DNA of 64,000 nt from an endosymbiont of Acanthamoeba sp. UWC8. GTDB lineage: Bacteria; Pseudomonadota; Alphaproteobacteria; Rickettsiales; Midichloriaceae. Within the stretch, counting starts at the first letter, position 1. Every line of letters starts with the position of its first letter. A program made the translations under genes and the position numbers. Shown piece after piece: positions 56,370 through 64,000 of the stretch. The stretch lies in the NCBI RefSeq assembly GCF_000730245.1, contig NZ_CP004403.1, forward strand, positions 1,116,001 to 1,180,000, given 5' to 3'. The notes under the pieces were generated by a model, which saw only the letters and a program-made list of their open reading frames with translations, searched no databases and was not told the origin of the DNA.

Positions 56370-57587
56370 TCACTTATCTAAACCATATCCTGCATGTAAA
56401 GCCCTTACCGCCAATTCTTTATATTCAGCATGAACAAGCACGCTAATTTTAATTTCAGAAGTTGATATTACTAATATATTTATACCTCTATCCGCTAAAA
56501 TTTGAAACATCTTTTGTGCAACGCCCGAATGAGATTTCATTCCAATGCCGATTATTGAAATTTTAGCGACGTTGTCATCAACAATAATATCACGGCAGTT
56601 TATCTTCTTATTAGTCTCGATTGAATCCAAAGCCTTGTCAAGATCATTTTTAGCAATGGTGATAGTGAGGTCGGTTTTACCTCTACTGCCAATATTCTGC
56701 ACAATTAAATCAACATTTACATTCTTTTCTTCCATAGAATTAAACAGCTGAGAAGCTGACCCCGGGACATCCGACATAGCTTTTAAAGTAATACTTGCAA
56801 TATCACCCTTACAGGTGATTCCTGTAACCATATGCTTCTCAACAATTTGGTCTTCTCCCACGATCATGGTTCCTACTCCGTCATCAAAACTTGATAAAAC
56901 TTGCATTTTTAAGTTAAATTTCATAGCGATTTCCACGCATCTTGAATGCAATACTTTCGCGCCTGAAGATGCCATCTCCAACATTTCATCAAAAGCAACC
57001 TGCTTTAATTTTCTGGCTTTCGGCACTATTCTGGGATCTACGGTATAAACCCCGTCTACATCAGTATAAATATCACACCTATCAGCCTTGAGTGCTGCTG
57101 CAATTGCGGCAGCAGTTGTATCGGAGCCTCCGCGCCCCAAAGTTATCACGCGCCCTTCGTAAACGCCTTGAAAACCCGCTATTACAGGTATTTCATCCTC
57201 TTCCAAACACTTCATCAATTGTTTAATTTCTATATGGGTTATTTTTGCATTTGAAAATATCCCGTCGGTAAATATCGGCACCTGCCATCCCAACCACGAA
57301 CGTGCTTTAAGACCTGCATTTATTAACGCAAGAGCAAGCAATCCGCATGATATTTGCTCTCCTGCTGCAATAATAGAGTCATACTCAGCTAATTCCTCAT
57401 TAGTTTTCATGCGAGACAAAAAAAGAGCGTCATTTACTAAATTATCAGTAACGCCGGTCATTGCCGATGCCACCACTACTATCTTATTACCCTGCTCTCT
57501 TTCCTTTTGAATAATTTTAACAACATTCTTTATTCGCTCAAGAGTTCCGACAGAGGTGCCGCCGAATTTTTGTACAACTAGCGTCAT
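56370..57587 (-). CDS. lysC: Aspartate kinase
   Basis: The first enzyme of the aspartate pathway, leading to diaminopimelate, lysine, threonine and methionine. The 405-residue product has KFGGTSVGTLERIK (kinase), GRGGSDTTAAAIAAAL and FDEMLEMASSGAKVLHSRC in the catalytic domain, and two ACT domains at the C-terminus (from ~265 and ~345) for feedback control. An intracellular bacterium keeps it for cell-wall diaminopimelate. It follows fabI by 11 bases. Confidence 0.95.
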   Translation of the reverse strand: MTLVVQKFGGTSVGTLERIKNVVKIIQKEREQGNKIVVVASAMTGVTDNLVNDALFLSRMKTNEELAEYDSIIAAGEQISCGLLALALINAGLKARSWLGWQVPIFTDGIFSNAKITHIEIKQLMKCLEEDEIPVIAGFQGVYEGRVITLGRGGSDTTAAAIAAALKADRCDIYTDVDGVYTVDPRIVPKARKLKQVAFDEMLEMASSGAKVLHSRCVEIAMKFNLKMQVLSSFDDGVGTMIVGEDQIVEKHMVTGITCKGDIASITLKAMSDVPGSASQLFNSMEEKNVNVDLIVQNIGSRGKTDLTITIAKNDLDKALDSIETNKKINCRDIIVDDNVAKISIIGIGMKSHSGVAQKMFQILADRGINILVISTSEIKISVLVHAEYKELAVRALHAGYGLDK

Positions 57588-57598
57588 ATAGATTTTAA

Positions 57599-58435
57599 TT
57601 ATTCTTCGGAATTGCTTTCTGAATTCAACATCTTCATACCCATTACATGATAGCCGCTATCAACGTGAATAACTTCACCGGTAACCCCGCTTGATAAGTC
57701 GCTTAGCAAATATACTGCAGTCCCGCCGACATCTTCCAAAGTAGTGTTTCTTTTAAGCGGGGTATTATCCTCACTCCATTTTAAGAAGCTTCTAAAATCT
57801 CCGATCCCGGAAGCTGCCAATGTCTTCACCGGCCCGGAAGAAATTGCATTCACTCTGATGTTTTTCTCGCCCAGGTCGGCCGCAATATACTTTACGCTTG
57901 CTTCCAGCGCGGCTTTTGCTACTCCCATAACGTTATAATTAGGAATAACTTTTTCGGCTCCGTAATAAGTAAGTGTTATTATGCTTCCACCGTCTTTCAT
58001 TAGCTCTGCTGCACGCTTTGCGGTCGCTATGAATGAATAACAGGAAATATTCATTGTATGTAGGAAATTTTCTAAAGAGGTATCGACATATCTGCCTTTA
58101 AGCTCATCTTTATTAGAGTAAGCAATTGAGTGCACTAAAAAATCTAGCTTACCCCATTTTTCTTTAATAAATTTAAATGCTGCATCTATAGAGTTCATAT
58201 CTGAAACATCACAAGCAATAAGGGTATCCGAACTGACTGATTCCGCAAGCGGCGAAATCCTTTTCTCTAAAGCTTCTCCTTGGTAAGAAAATGCAAGTTC
58301 AGCACCTTGCAAGTAAGAAGCATGAGAAATTCCCCAAGCCAATGACTTATTATTTGCCACTCCCATAATCAAACCTTTTTTGCCCTTTAAAAGCTCACCC
58401 TTCGGCAAACCTTGCACTGTAATTGCTTCAGACAT
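57599..58435 (-). CDS. fabI: Enoyl-[acyl-carrier-protein] reductase FabI
   Basis: FabI completes each fatty-acid elongation cycle with NADH. The 278-residue product has GLIMGVANNKSLAWGI (nucleotide binding), then the catalytic Y-x6-K in YNVMGVAKAALEASV, and VNAISSGPVKTLAASGI. This is the triclosan-sensitive type. It starts 33 bases after the 17-kDa antigen gene and probably shares its transcript with lysC downstream. Confidence 0.95.
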   Translation of the reverse strand: MSEAITVQGLPKGELLKGKKGLIMGVANNKSLAWGISHASYLQGAELAFSYQGEALEKRISPLAESVSSDTLIACDVSDMNSIDAAFKFIKEKWGKLDFLVHSIAYSNKDELKGRYVDTSLENFLHTMNISCYSFIATAKRAAELMKDGGSIITLTYYGAEKVIPNYNVMGVAKAALEASVKYIAADLGEKNIRVNAISSGPVKTLAASGIGDFRSFLKWSEDNTPLKRNTTLEDVGGTAVYLLSDLSSGVTGEVIHVDSGYHVMGMKMLNSESNSEE

Positions 58436-58468
58436 ATTATCCTCAAAATTTTATAAACAACTATTTAC

Positions 58469-58966
58469 TTACTGAACAATTTGCCAAGTACCGTCCGGAT
58501 TACGGCATGCCTTACCGTATGCCTCTTGAATTTTATTCCCTACCTTAACGGTTTGGGTATATTCTCTGCAATACTTTCCATGTTCTTCATAAGTTTTTGC
58601 CGGGGTAACTACACCTGATGCACCGGTATCCGGGTTGCTCCAAGTTGAAGCTACACCTGTTCTGTTTGCTTCTAAAGCTCTTTGTGCGGTATTATTATGA
58701 TTAGCTACATCCGCCCTATCTAAAGAAGCACCCAGAGAACTTCCGCCTAATGCACCAAGTAAAGTTCCTGCTGCAATTGCTGCAATCTGACCTTTACCTT
58801 TACCCACATTAGATCCGACCCAAGCACCTGCAACTGCTCCGGTTAAACCGCCTATCGTTCTTTTGTTAGCATACCCTGCTTCATTGGTTAAAGCCATATT
58901 ATCACAGCCTGCAAGGGTGAATACTGTTACGGCCAGCGCTGCATATTTCTTAAAAATTTTGTTCAT
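58469..58966 (-). CDS. 17-kDa surface antigen-type lipoprotein
   Basis: A 165-residue lipoprotein with signal ALAVTVFTLAGC (C21), a glycine-zipper segment (IGGLTGAVAGAWVGSNVG, then IAAIAAGTLLGALGGSSLG) and the C-terminal domain GKYCREYTQTVKVGNKIQEA with two cysteines. This matches the 17-kDa genus-common antigen of Rickettsia, an outer-membrane lipoprotein of unknown function that is often used as a diagnostic marker. A consensus promoter precedes it. Confidence 0.92.
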   Translation of the reverse strand: MNKIFKKYAALAVTVFTLAGCDNMALTNEAGYANKRTIGGLTGAVAGAWVGSNVGKGKGQIAAIAAGTLLGALGGSSLGASLDRADVANHNNTAQRALEANRTGVASTWSNPDTGASGVVTPAKTYEEHGKYCREYTQTVKVGNKIQEAYGKACRNPDGTWQIVQ

Positions 58967-59007
58967 AAATCCTCATTGCAAGGTTTGTTTTTAATAGTTA
59001 AACCAGT

Positions 59008-59035
59008 ATTATATACTTTTTTTAATATGGGTCTA
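59008..59035 (-). promoter_or_regulatory. Promoter of the 17-kDa antigen gene
   Basis: On the minus strand TAGACC (59035-59030) and a perfect TATAAT (59013-59008) stand 16 bases apart, about 40 bases before the ATG. Four of six -35 bases match. Confidence 0.55.
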
Positions 59036-59150
59036 GTAGATTTAAAAACAGCATTATTTTGTTTTAAAAAAAAATTAATATATCAAGTATTGAGCTTTTC
59101 AGCTAAAACAATACAATATTCTTTATTTTTAACTAGAATCAATAAAAATT

Positions 59151-60242
59151 ATGTTTAAAGTTATTTGTGAGTTGGATAGATTTGAAGTCTTGGGACTAAT
59201 AGGCTTAAGATATAAGAACTGCCGACCGTGTGAATTTAGTGACTATCAAATGTCCGAAGGCACGTCCGATTCAGCCCTCCGTGCTGTCAAAGCTTATCAT
59301 GTGGCGAAAAAATTAGAAGTTATGGCACTCGAGATTAGCACACCAGAATATAAAAGCCTCGCAAACAAACTGGAGTATGTTAGGGATTTATCCGATTACA
59401 GGCATATTTCACTCTACGATGAAAGCGATACTATTACAAACGTGATAAAAGTTTTTGACAATCCATGGATATATAGTGCAATTATAAAATTACACATACC
59501 CTCTGCTCTTGACAAAATACTTATCGCTTCACAATCCTTCCTTTCCTGGTTCGACTCTAAGCCGGCTACGGATATAAACAAAAATAAGCCTGAAGAGTTT
59601 TATACCCTATGGCAAAAATCTTATTTATTTCACATCCCTGAAACCGAATTTCATGATCGCTTATTAGGAACCATACAAAAAAGCGATTTTAATGACGGCA
59701 GTAATAAACAATATTACGGTATAGATAAATACTTTTTAACTTATCTTTTAGCAGGTAAAGAGAATTCCAAATGTATACCGCTTCATGCCGACCAGCTGGG
59801 AAATGCCCTCATATATAAAGATGAACAAGTAATTATACAACAAGAAGATATTTACGAAGACTACAAGGCTTCTTTACCTAAATTATTCGGCCTGGAGTTT
59901 TTGGAAAAATTAAGTAGGCTGAGATCCTGTATAAGCAATAATAACGAAGGAACCATATTAATCATTGATGAAGGAGATAAATTTACTTTAAAACCTAAAA
60001 ATTATAAAGCTCACCCGATTACTGAAATAAAATTATGCGAAGGATTAAACGGTATGCTGGCCTCTGTTTCTATAGCCGTAAAAAACGCTCAGGCAGCATG
60101 TAAAGAGAGGATTGAAAGCAGTTACCCGGAATCGGATGATCAAATGCATACTGCACGTAATGACTTATATACATTTGATTGCCATACCATGAAGGAAGCA
60201 CTGACAGCAGTCGGTAATTTTAGTGACATATATCCTTATTAA
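59151..60242 (+). CDS. Unknown protein, 363 aa
   Basis: A large soluble protein with no signal peptide, membrane helix or recognised domain. The first part is mixed (FKVICELDRFEVLGLIGL), followed by helical stretches (SALRAVKAYHVAKKLEVMA, NPWIYSAIIKLHIPSALD), and a C-terminal half with LGNALIYKDEQVIIQQED and ILIIDEGDKFTLKPKNY. It is followed 25 bases later by another unknown gene on the same strand. Both are G+C-richer in places than their surroundings and may be lineage-specific, possibly secreted, proteins. No function is assigned. Confidence 0.6.
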   Translation: MFKVICELDRFEVLGLIGLRYKNCRPCEFSDYQMSEGTSDSALRAVKAYHVAKKLEVMALEISTPEYKSLANKLEYVRDLSDYRHISLYDESDTITNVIKVFDNPWIYSAIIKLHIPSALDKILIASQSFLSWFDSKPATDINKNKPEEFYTLWQKSYLFHIPETEFHDRLLGTIQKSDFNDGSNKQYYGIDKYFLTYLLAGKENSKCIPLHADQLGNALIYKDEQVIIQQEDIYEDYKASLPKLFGLEFLEKLSRLRSCISNNNEGTILIIDEGDKFTLKPKNYKAHPITEIKLCEGLNGMLASVSIAVKNAQAACKERIESSYPESDDQMHTARNDLYTFDCHTMKEALTAVGNFSDIYPY

Positions 60243-60267
60243 TATATAAAAAAACAACGGTTAAATT

Positions 60268-61809
60268 ATGAATAATAAAATTTCCTCACTTTATTTTTGT
60301 GATAAAATTTATTTTGAAACGGGCGCTACTCCGTTTCTTAGGGCTAGCTCAGTCAGTTTGTTCGGCTCCAGGTCAACAACTATAGCAAGAATGTTACAAG
60401 GAATTTGGCCGGGCTCAACTTCAACAACGGATAAACTATATATTGCCGGCACATTATCAAGCAACATAAGGTTATTAACCGATGCCGAAAGGTTAGGAGA
60501 TCTGTTTGCTTTATCACTGATACATCGCATTATAAGCATAACCGCTTCCAGCGCAAAGCTTTACACTGATAATTCAAATATCAGGCCGCTTTTTAAATAT
60601 ACTACTTCCCTGGCACTCAGTGCCATACCTGCCTTATTTTTAATTTATGTTGTAGGGTATCCTGCTGAAGATTTAATCTTAAATGCATGCATTACTCAAT
60701 TATCTGCAGCCGCTATTTCATTTGTTTCTCTAAGAGCAAGTAACTTTTTAAGAAGCTTAGAATTAATTTCATATGACAACGAGTTCAGTAAAACCGGTTA
60801 CATAAGCAGATTACTTACTTCATCCGCTATTGATATCTTTTTATCAGCCTGCTTACACGGTATGCAGAATTATATGAACCCCGTGAATCAATTCGGTTTC
60901 CATAACACTATTGTATATTGCTTTAAGGATTACTCATCTTATAACATTCATAATGCTTCCAATCTGGAAATAATACAAATGATTTATACAACTATACCTC
61001 TTATCTCGGTTGTAGATAAGGCAGTATGGTTTTTAGGCAAAACTGCAGTCGATGCATGCATTTTAGGATTACATGTATTCGGTAAAATTCCAGAAATCAG
61101 ATCTCCTTTTATCAATGCTTTCGCAAATACTAATAAGGAAATTCTGGAAGTAGATAATGAACCTAAACGCGAGTATTGGAGTAAAAAACAACGATTTGAA
61201 TATAAGAAAAGGCAAGAAGTGAATAAAACGGCTGAACGGGAGATTACAGATTCAAAAAAAGACATTACTACTATTAATTATGCTAAACCCAATAAGGAAC
61301 CGGACAATACACTTATACATAGAGTTAAGGAAAAAATTAAAAGTCGGCCATCAACACCAAGTGTACCTGATAATACGGTAAATGAACAACATTCCGGGAA
61401 GGAACAGGAGGAGGATTTTACAACCTCATATAAAATAACTACGAAAGATTATACTTTTTATAAAATTGATTCTGGATTACTCAAAAACACTTGGGGAGTA
61501 CTTGAGCTAAAAAAATATAAAGGTGATGAAAATTTATTTGAAAGATCACTAGCCAGCGGGCATGTATCTAACCATAATTCCTCTATAAAATACATTAAAT
61601 CATCGGATAAATATGAAATCAGACCACGTAGCACCGGTGACAGAATTTTAGGGAAGCTGGAAAAAGGCAAAACAGGCTTCAATGGTTTAGCCTCCCTTGG
61701 TGAAGCAATGGATTTATATGAAAAATGTAAAGCTGCCGGCAACGGAGAAGAGCCTAGCCTAATAATATTTAACCAGCGTGTTAAACACCAGGATATAGGT
61801 AGGGCTTAA
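60268..61809 (+). CDS. Unknown membrane protein, 513 aa
   Basis: A 513-residue protein with three or four hydrophobic segments in residues ~80-170 and ~185-260 (SLALSAIPALFLIYVVGY; ITQLSAAAISFVSL; YTTIPLISVVDKAVWFL), then a long charged, probably disordered stretch (residues ~290-385, rich in Lys and Glu), and a C-terminal folded part with DYTFYKIDSGLLKNTWGVLE and PRSTGDRILGKLEKGKTGFN. No family is recognised. Its 3' end overlaps the convergent nth gene by four bases. It is paired with the unknown gene upstream. Confidence 0.6.
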   Translation: MNNKISSLYFCDKIYFETGATPFLRASSVSLFGSRSTTIARMLQGIWPGSTSTTDKLYIAGTLSSNIRLLTDAERLGDLFALSLIHRIISITASSAKLYTDNSNIRPLFKYTTSLALSAIPALFLIYVVGYPAEDLILNACITQLSAAAISFVSLRASNFLRSLELISYDNEFSKTGYISRLLTSSAIDIFLSACLHGMQNYMNPVNQFGFHNTIVYCFKDYSSYNIHNASNLEIIQMIYTTIPLISVVDKAVWFLGKTAVDACILGLHVFGKIPEIRSPFINAFANTNKEILEVDNEPKREYWSKKQRFEYKKRQEVNKTAEREITDSKKDITTINYAKPNKEPDNTLIHRVKEKIKSRPSTPSVPDNTVNEQHSGKEQEEDFTTSYKITTKDYTFYKIDSGLLKNTWGVLELKKYKGDENLFERSLASGHVSNHNSSIKYIKSSDKYEIRPRSTGDRILGKLEKGKTGFNGLASLGEAMDLYEKCKAAGNGEEPSLIIFNQRVKHQDIGRA

Positions 61810-62441
61810 AAAACTTTGTGTTTATATTCACATATATCACTAATTATACATGAAGCGCATTCGGGCTTTCTCGCCTTGCAGGTATAACGGCCATGCAGAA
61901 CCAGCCAGAAATGCGCTTTAGGCCTCCATCTGGAGGGAACTTTTTTCATTAGCTCCAGTTCAGTTTTTTCTGGAGTATTAGTTTTACAAAAACCTATTCG
62001 ATTGGATACGCGAAAAATATGCGTATCCACCGCTATAGTCGGCTCATTGAACACACAGTTTAAAATAACATTTGCGGATTTCCTACCTACTCCCGGAAGT
62101 GAAGTTAGCTCAATCATTGAAGCCGGCACTTCACCCCCGAACCTTTCAATTAAAGCTTTACTCATTAAAATTATATTCTTTGCTTTTGCATTATATAAAC
62201 CGATAGACTTTATTATTTCTTTTAGTTTTTCTTCTCCGAGCTCAATCATTTTTTGCGGAGTGTTTGCGACTTCAAACAGTTTCGGAGTTACACGGTTCAC
62301 CCCTTTATCGGTTGCTTGCGCCGATAGAACTACCGCAACTAATAATGTAAAAGGGCAAGAATAATCCAACTCAATTTTGGGGTGAGGTTTGTTAGCAAAA
62401 AATCTTTCAAAAATCTCATTGATTTGCTTAGCTTTCAACAT
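61806..62441 (-). CDS. nth: Endonuclease III
   Basis: A 211-residue DNA glycosylase/AP lyase removing oxidised pyrimidines. The helix-hairpin-helix reads LPGVGRKSANVILNC with the catalytic Lys, the catalytic Asp is in AVDTHIFRVSNR, and the [4Fe-4S] ligands are C188, C195, C198 and C204 (spacing C-x6-C-x2-C-x5-C). The length is standard. It overlaps the convergent unknown gene at its 3' end. Confidence 0.97.
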   Translation of the reverse strand: MLKAKQINEIFERFFANKPHPKIELDYSCPFTLLVAVVLSAQATDKGVNRVTPKLFEVANTPQKMIELGEEKLKEIIKSIGLYNAKAKNIILMSKALIERFGGEVPASMIELTSLPGVGRKSANVILNCVFNEPTIAVDTHIFRVSNRIGFCKTNTPEKTELELMKKVPSRWRPKAHFWLVLHGRYTCKARKPECASCIISDICEYKHKVF

Positions 62442-62544
62442 GCTTTATTCTCAATATTCTTCCGAAAAGTTGATACGCGAGAAAACAATTCTGTACAATA
62501 AGTTTTTTGTTATATTACTATAAAAAATATTTAGGAAAGAATAC

Positions 62545-63501
62545 ATGCGGCAAGAAATATATAAAATATCCATAGTAATACCATGCTACAACGAGTCTCA
62601 AGGTGTTAAAGAGGCTTATATGAGTATTATGCAAACAATCGGTCGCTTAAAAAAGCCTTATGAAATCATATTTATTAATGACGGAAGCCGAGACGATACT
62701 ATAGAAGCATTAAATGAGATATATTTAAATTATGATCATATAAAGATAATAGATTTAACCAGAAATTTCGGCAAGGAAGCGGCTTTAACCTGCGGCTTAG
62801 ATTATGCAAGCGGGGATATCATTATTCCGATGGATGCGGATTTTCAGGACCCCCCTGAACTCATCCCCTCAATGATAAGTTTATGGCAGCAAGGTTATGA
62901 TGTCGTTTTAGCTAAGCGCAATAACCGTGAAGGTGAGAGCTTTATTAAAAAGTTTACCGCTAAAATGTTCTATAAACTATTTTTAAAATTATCTAAAACT
63001 CCGCTACCGGAGAACACGGGCGATTTTAGGTTAATGGATAAAAAAGTAGTCGAGAAGATAAGATTATTACGAGAAAAAAATCGTTTTATGAAAGGTATAT
63101 TTTCTTGGGTGGGGTTTAAAACCGCCACCATTACTTTTGATCGGCCGAAAAGAAAGCATGGGCAGACTTCTTGGGACTATAGAAAACTCTTTAGCTTCGC
63201 TCTCGATGGTATCTTTTCATTTTCTACCCTGCCGCTTAAAATTTGGCTTTATATTGGGGTAATGACCTCACTTTTCTCTTTGAGTTATGCATTATTTCTT
63301 GTACTTAGAACTATATTTTACGGTATTGAGCTTCCGGGGTATGCTTCAATAATGGTAGCAATACTTTTTATGGGAGGAGTGCAATTGATAAGCCTCGGTG
63401 TAATCGGAGAATATATAGCCCGAGTTTATAAAGAAACTAAAAACCGCCCCATTTATTTAATTAATGAAGTTTATACTAAAGATGAAAAAACAACTAAATA
63501 G
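62545..63501 (+). CDS. Polyprenyl-phosphate glycosyltransferase, GT2 (GtrB/DPM1-like)
   Basis: A 318-residue enzyme with GT-A catalytic domain (ISIVIPCYNESQGVKEAY, FINDGSRDDTIEAL, IIPMDADFQDPPELIP) and two C-terminal membrane helices (LKIWLYIGVMTSLFSLSYAL; SIMVAILFMGGVQLISLGVI). This pattern belongs to enzymes that load a sugar on undecaprenyl phosphate for later transfer to LPS or protein. The end overlaps coaE by 20 bases. Confidence 0.9.
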   Translation: MRQEIYKISIVIPCYNESQGVKEAYMSIMQTIGRLKKPYEIIFINDGSRDDTIEALNEIYLNYDHIKIIDLTRNFGKEAALTCGLDYASGDIIIPMDADFQDPPELIPSMISLWQQGYDVVLAKRNNREGESFIKKFTAKMFYKLFLKLSKTPLPENTGDFRLMDKKVVEKIRLLREKNRFMKGIFSWVGFKTATITFDRPKRKHGQTSWDYRKLFSFALDGIFSFSTLPLKIWLYIGVMTSLFSLSYALFLVLRTIFYGIELPGYASIMVAILFMGGVQLISLGVIGEYIARVYKETKNRPIYLINEVYTKDEKTTK

Positions 63502-64000
63502 ATATGGTCAAATTATTGCAATTACGGGTGGAATTGGTGCCGGAAAATCTTTTATTTTAAGATGCTTCCGGCACTTAGGATTTATCACTTATTCCTTTGA
63601 TCAGATAATTGCCGATATGTATAAAAAAGGCGGCAGTGCCTATCAGGCGGTCGCTACTGCTTTCCCTGAATGCACAACACCTGATATGATTGACAAGCAA
63701 CTCTTGGCTAAAAAAGTTTTTAGCAATAAAGAAGATTTAATAAAATTAGAATCTATTGTACATCCTATCGTCAGAGAAGATTTATACAAGTTCGTCAAAC
63801 AAATAAAAAAGCATAGTAAAACATCAATAGTAGTAGAAGTACCTCTCTTATTTGAAACTGCTCACCCGTATGGTTTTGATATTACAATAAGTGCAATTGT
63901 TAATAAAGAGACCCAACTAAATCGGGTTTTGCAGAGAAAAAATATGACTATTGATAAATTTAATGCTATTGTGGAGCGGCAAACTACGGACAATTATAGA
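63482..64000 (+). CDS. coaE: Dephospho-CoA kinase, 3' end outside window
   Basis: The last step of CoA synthesis. 173 codons are in the window and the frame is still open at its edge. It starts MKKQLNRYGQ, with the P-loop AITGGIGAGKSFIL, then YSFDQIIADMYKKG, ESIVHPIVREDLY and VVEVPLLFE, all typical of CoaE. The CoA made here is used by AcpS and the CoA-transferase. The ATG lies 20 bases inside the glycosyltransferase gene. Confidence 0.92.
   Translation, partial: MKKQLNRYGQIIAITGGIGAGKSFILRCFRHLGFITYSFDQIIADMYKKGGSAYQAVATAFPECTTPDMIDKQLLAKKVFSNKEDLIKLESIVHPIVREDLYKFVKQIKKHSKTSIVVEVPLLFETAHPYGFDITISAIVNKETQLNRVLQRKNMTIDKFNAIVERQTTDNYR

Noticed and set aside
56085-56381. 98-codon plus-strand frame
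   Set aside because: It is antisense to ndk and to the better supported small lipoprotein gene.
58976-59158. 60-codon plus-strand frame before the unknown pair
   Set aside because: It covers the promoter of the 17-kDa antigen gene and reads as low-complexity AT-rich sequence.

Overview
The window looks like a chromosomal segment of an AT-rich, host-associated alphaproteobacterium of the order Rickettsiales. The evidence is a 17-kDa-surface-antigen-type lipoprotein, dispersed ccm genes (ccmDE behind rpoZ, ccmC elsewhere), an NtrX without a sigma-54 contact loop, a non-discriminating type of aspartyl-tRNA synthetase, ankyrin- and LRR-type effector candidates, and many decayed genes. It also carries gap, pgk and an enolase locus, which Rickettsia itself lacks. 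That points to a metabolically richer lineage such as Midichloriaceae or a protist endosymbiont of the Jidaibacter type. This placement is inference from gene content only.

Layout. 1-7.2 kb is accessory: a truncated-by-window ankyrin gene, a small exported peptide gene, a symporter/six-helix/histidine-kinase fusion, a filamentous-haemagglutinin relic, ankyrin-like genes, and the 5' relic of an IS110-family element that still shows its guide (bridge) RNA region. 7.2-17.4 kb is core: rpoZ-ccmD-ccmE, aspS, rlmH-hemW, ffh-small ORF-bamE-winged-helix regulator, and an ahpC-trxB-hemF-yqgE operon. 17.4-19.2 kb has an LRR protein gene whose stop codon lies in the end of a 251-bp inverted-repeat element. 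19.2-31.2 kb has ftsH, rnpB, a frameshifted unknown gene, ntrX, ccmC, an outer-membrane-like protein, a glycosyltransferase, a COQ10/RatA-like gene, an HTH membrane protein and gap-pgk. 31.3-36.7 kb has a frameshifted RDD gene, a secretin / ABC-2 permease / helical repeat operon, and a frameshifted eno. 36.8-49.4 kb has acpS, a succinyl-CoA:3-oxoacid CoA-transferase pair, an MFS transporter, an RND pump with a frameshifted adaptor, a methyltransferase, a glycosyltransferase and HtrA. 49.5-64 kb has an ABC exporter, recG, a VanX-type dipeptidase, a prepilin-peptidase-like gene, an EamA permease, ndk, a tiny lipoprotein, lysC, fabI, the 17-kDa antigen, a pair of unknown large genes, nth, a GT2 transferase and the start of coaE.

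How it fits together. Cytochrome c maturation (ccmC, D, E), haem synthesis (hemF; hemW-type protein), envelope upkeep (bamE, HtrA, FtsH, the RND pump, the MsbA-type exporter) and lower glycolysis/gluconeogenesis support an aerobic intracellular life. The effector-like genes (ankyrin, LRR) and the unknown pairs are the accessory layer.

Most notable: four otherwise well-preserved genes (unknown gene near 22.1 kb, RDD, eno, RND adaptor) are each broken by a single-base shift at or next to a run of 5-7 A or T. This could be homopolymer sequencing error, or real indels rescued by polymerase slippage as reported in other AT-rich endosymbionts. The IS110 bridge-RNA relic and the 251-bp inverted-repeat element that supplies a stop codon are the next most interesting. 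I found no clearly new multi-gene defence or regulatory system. No tRNA, rRNA or CRISPR array was recognised.
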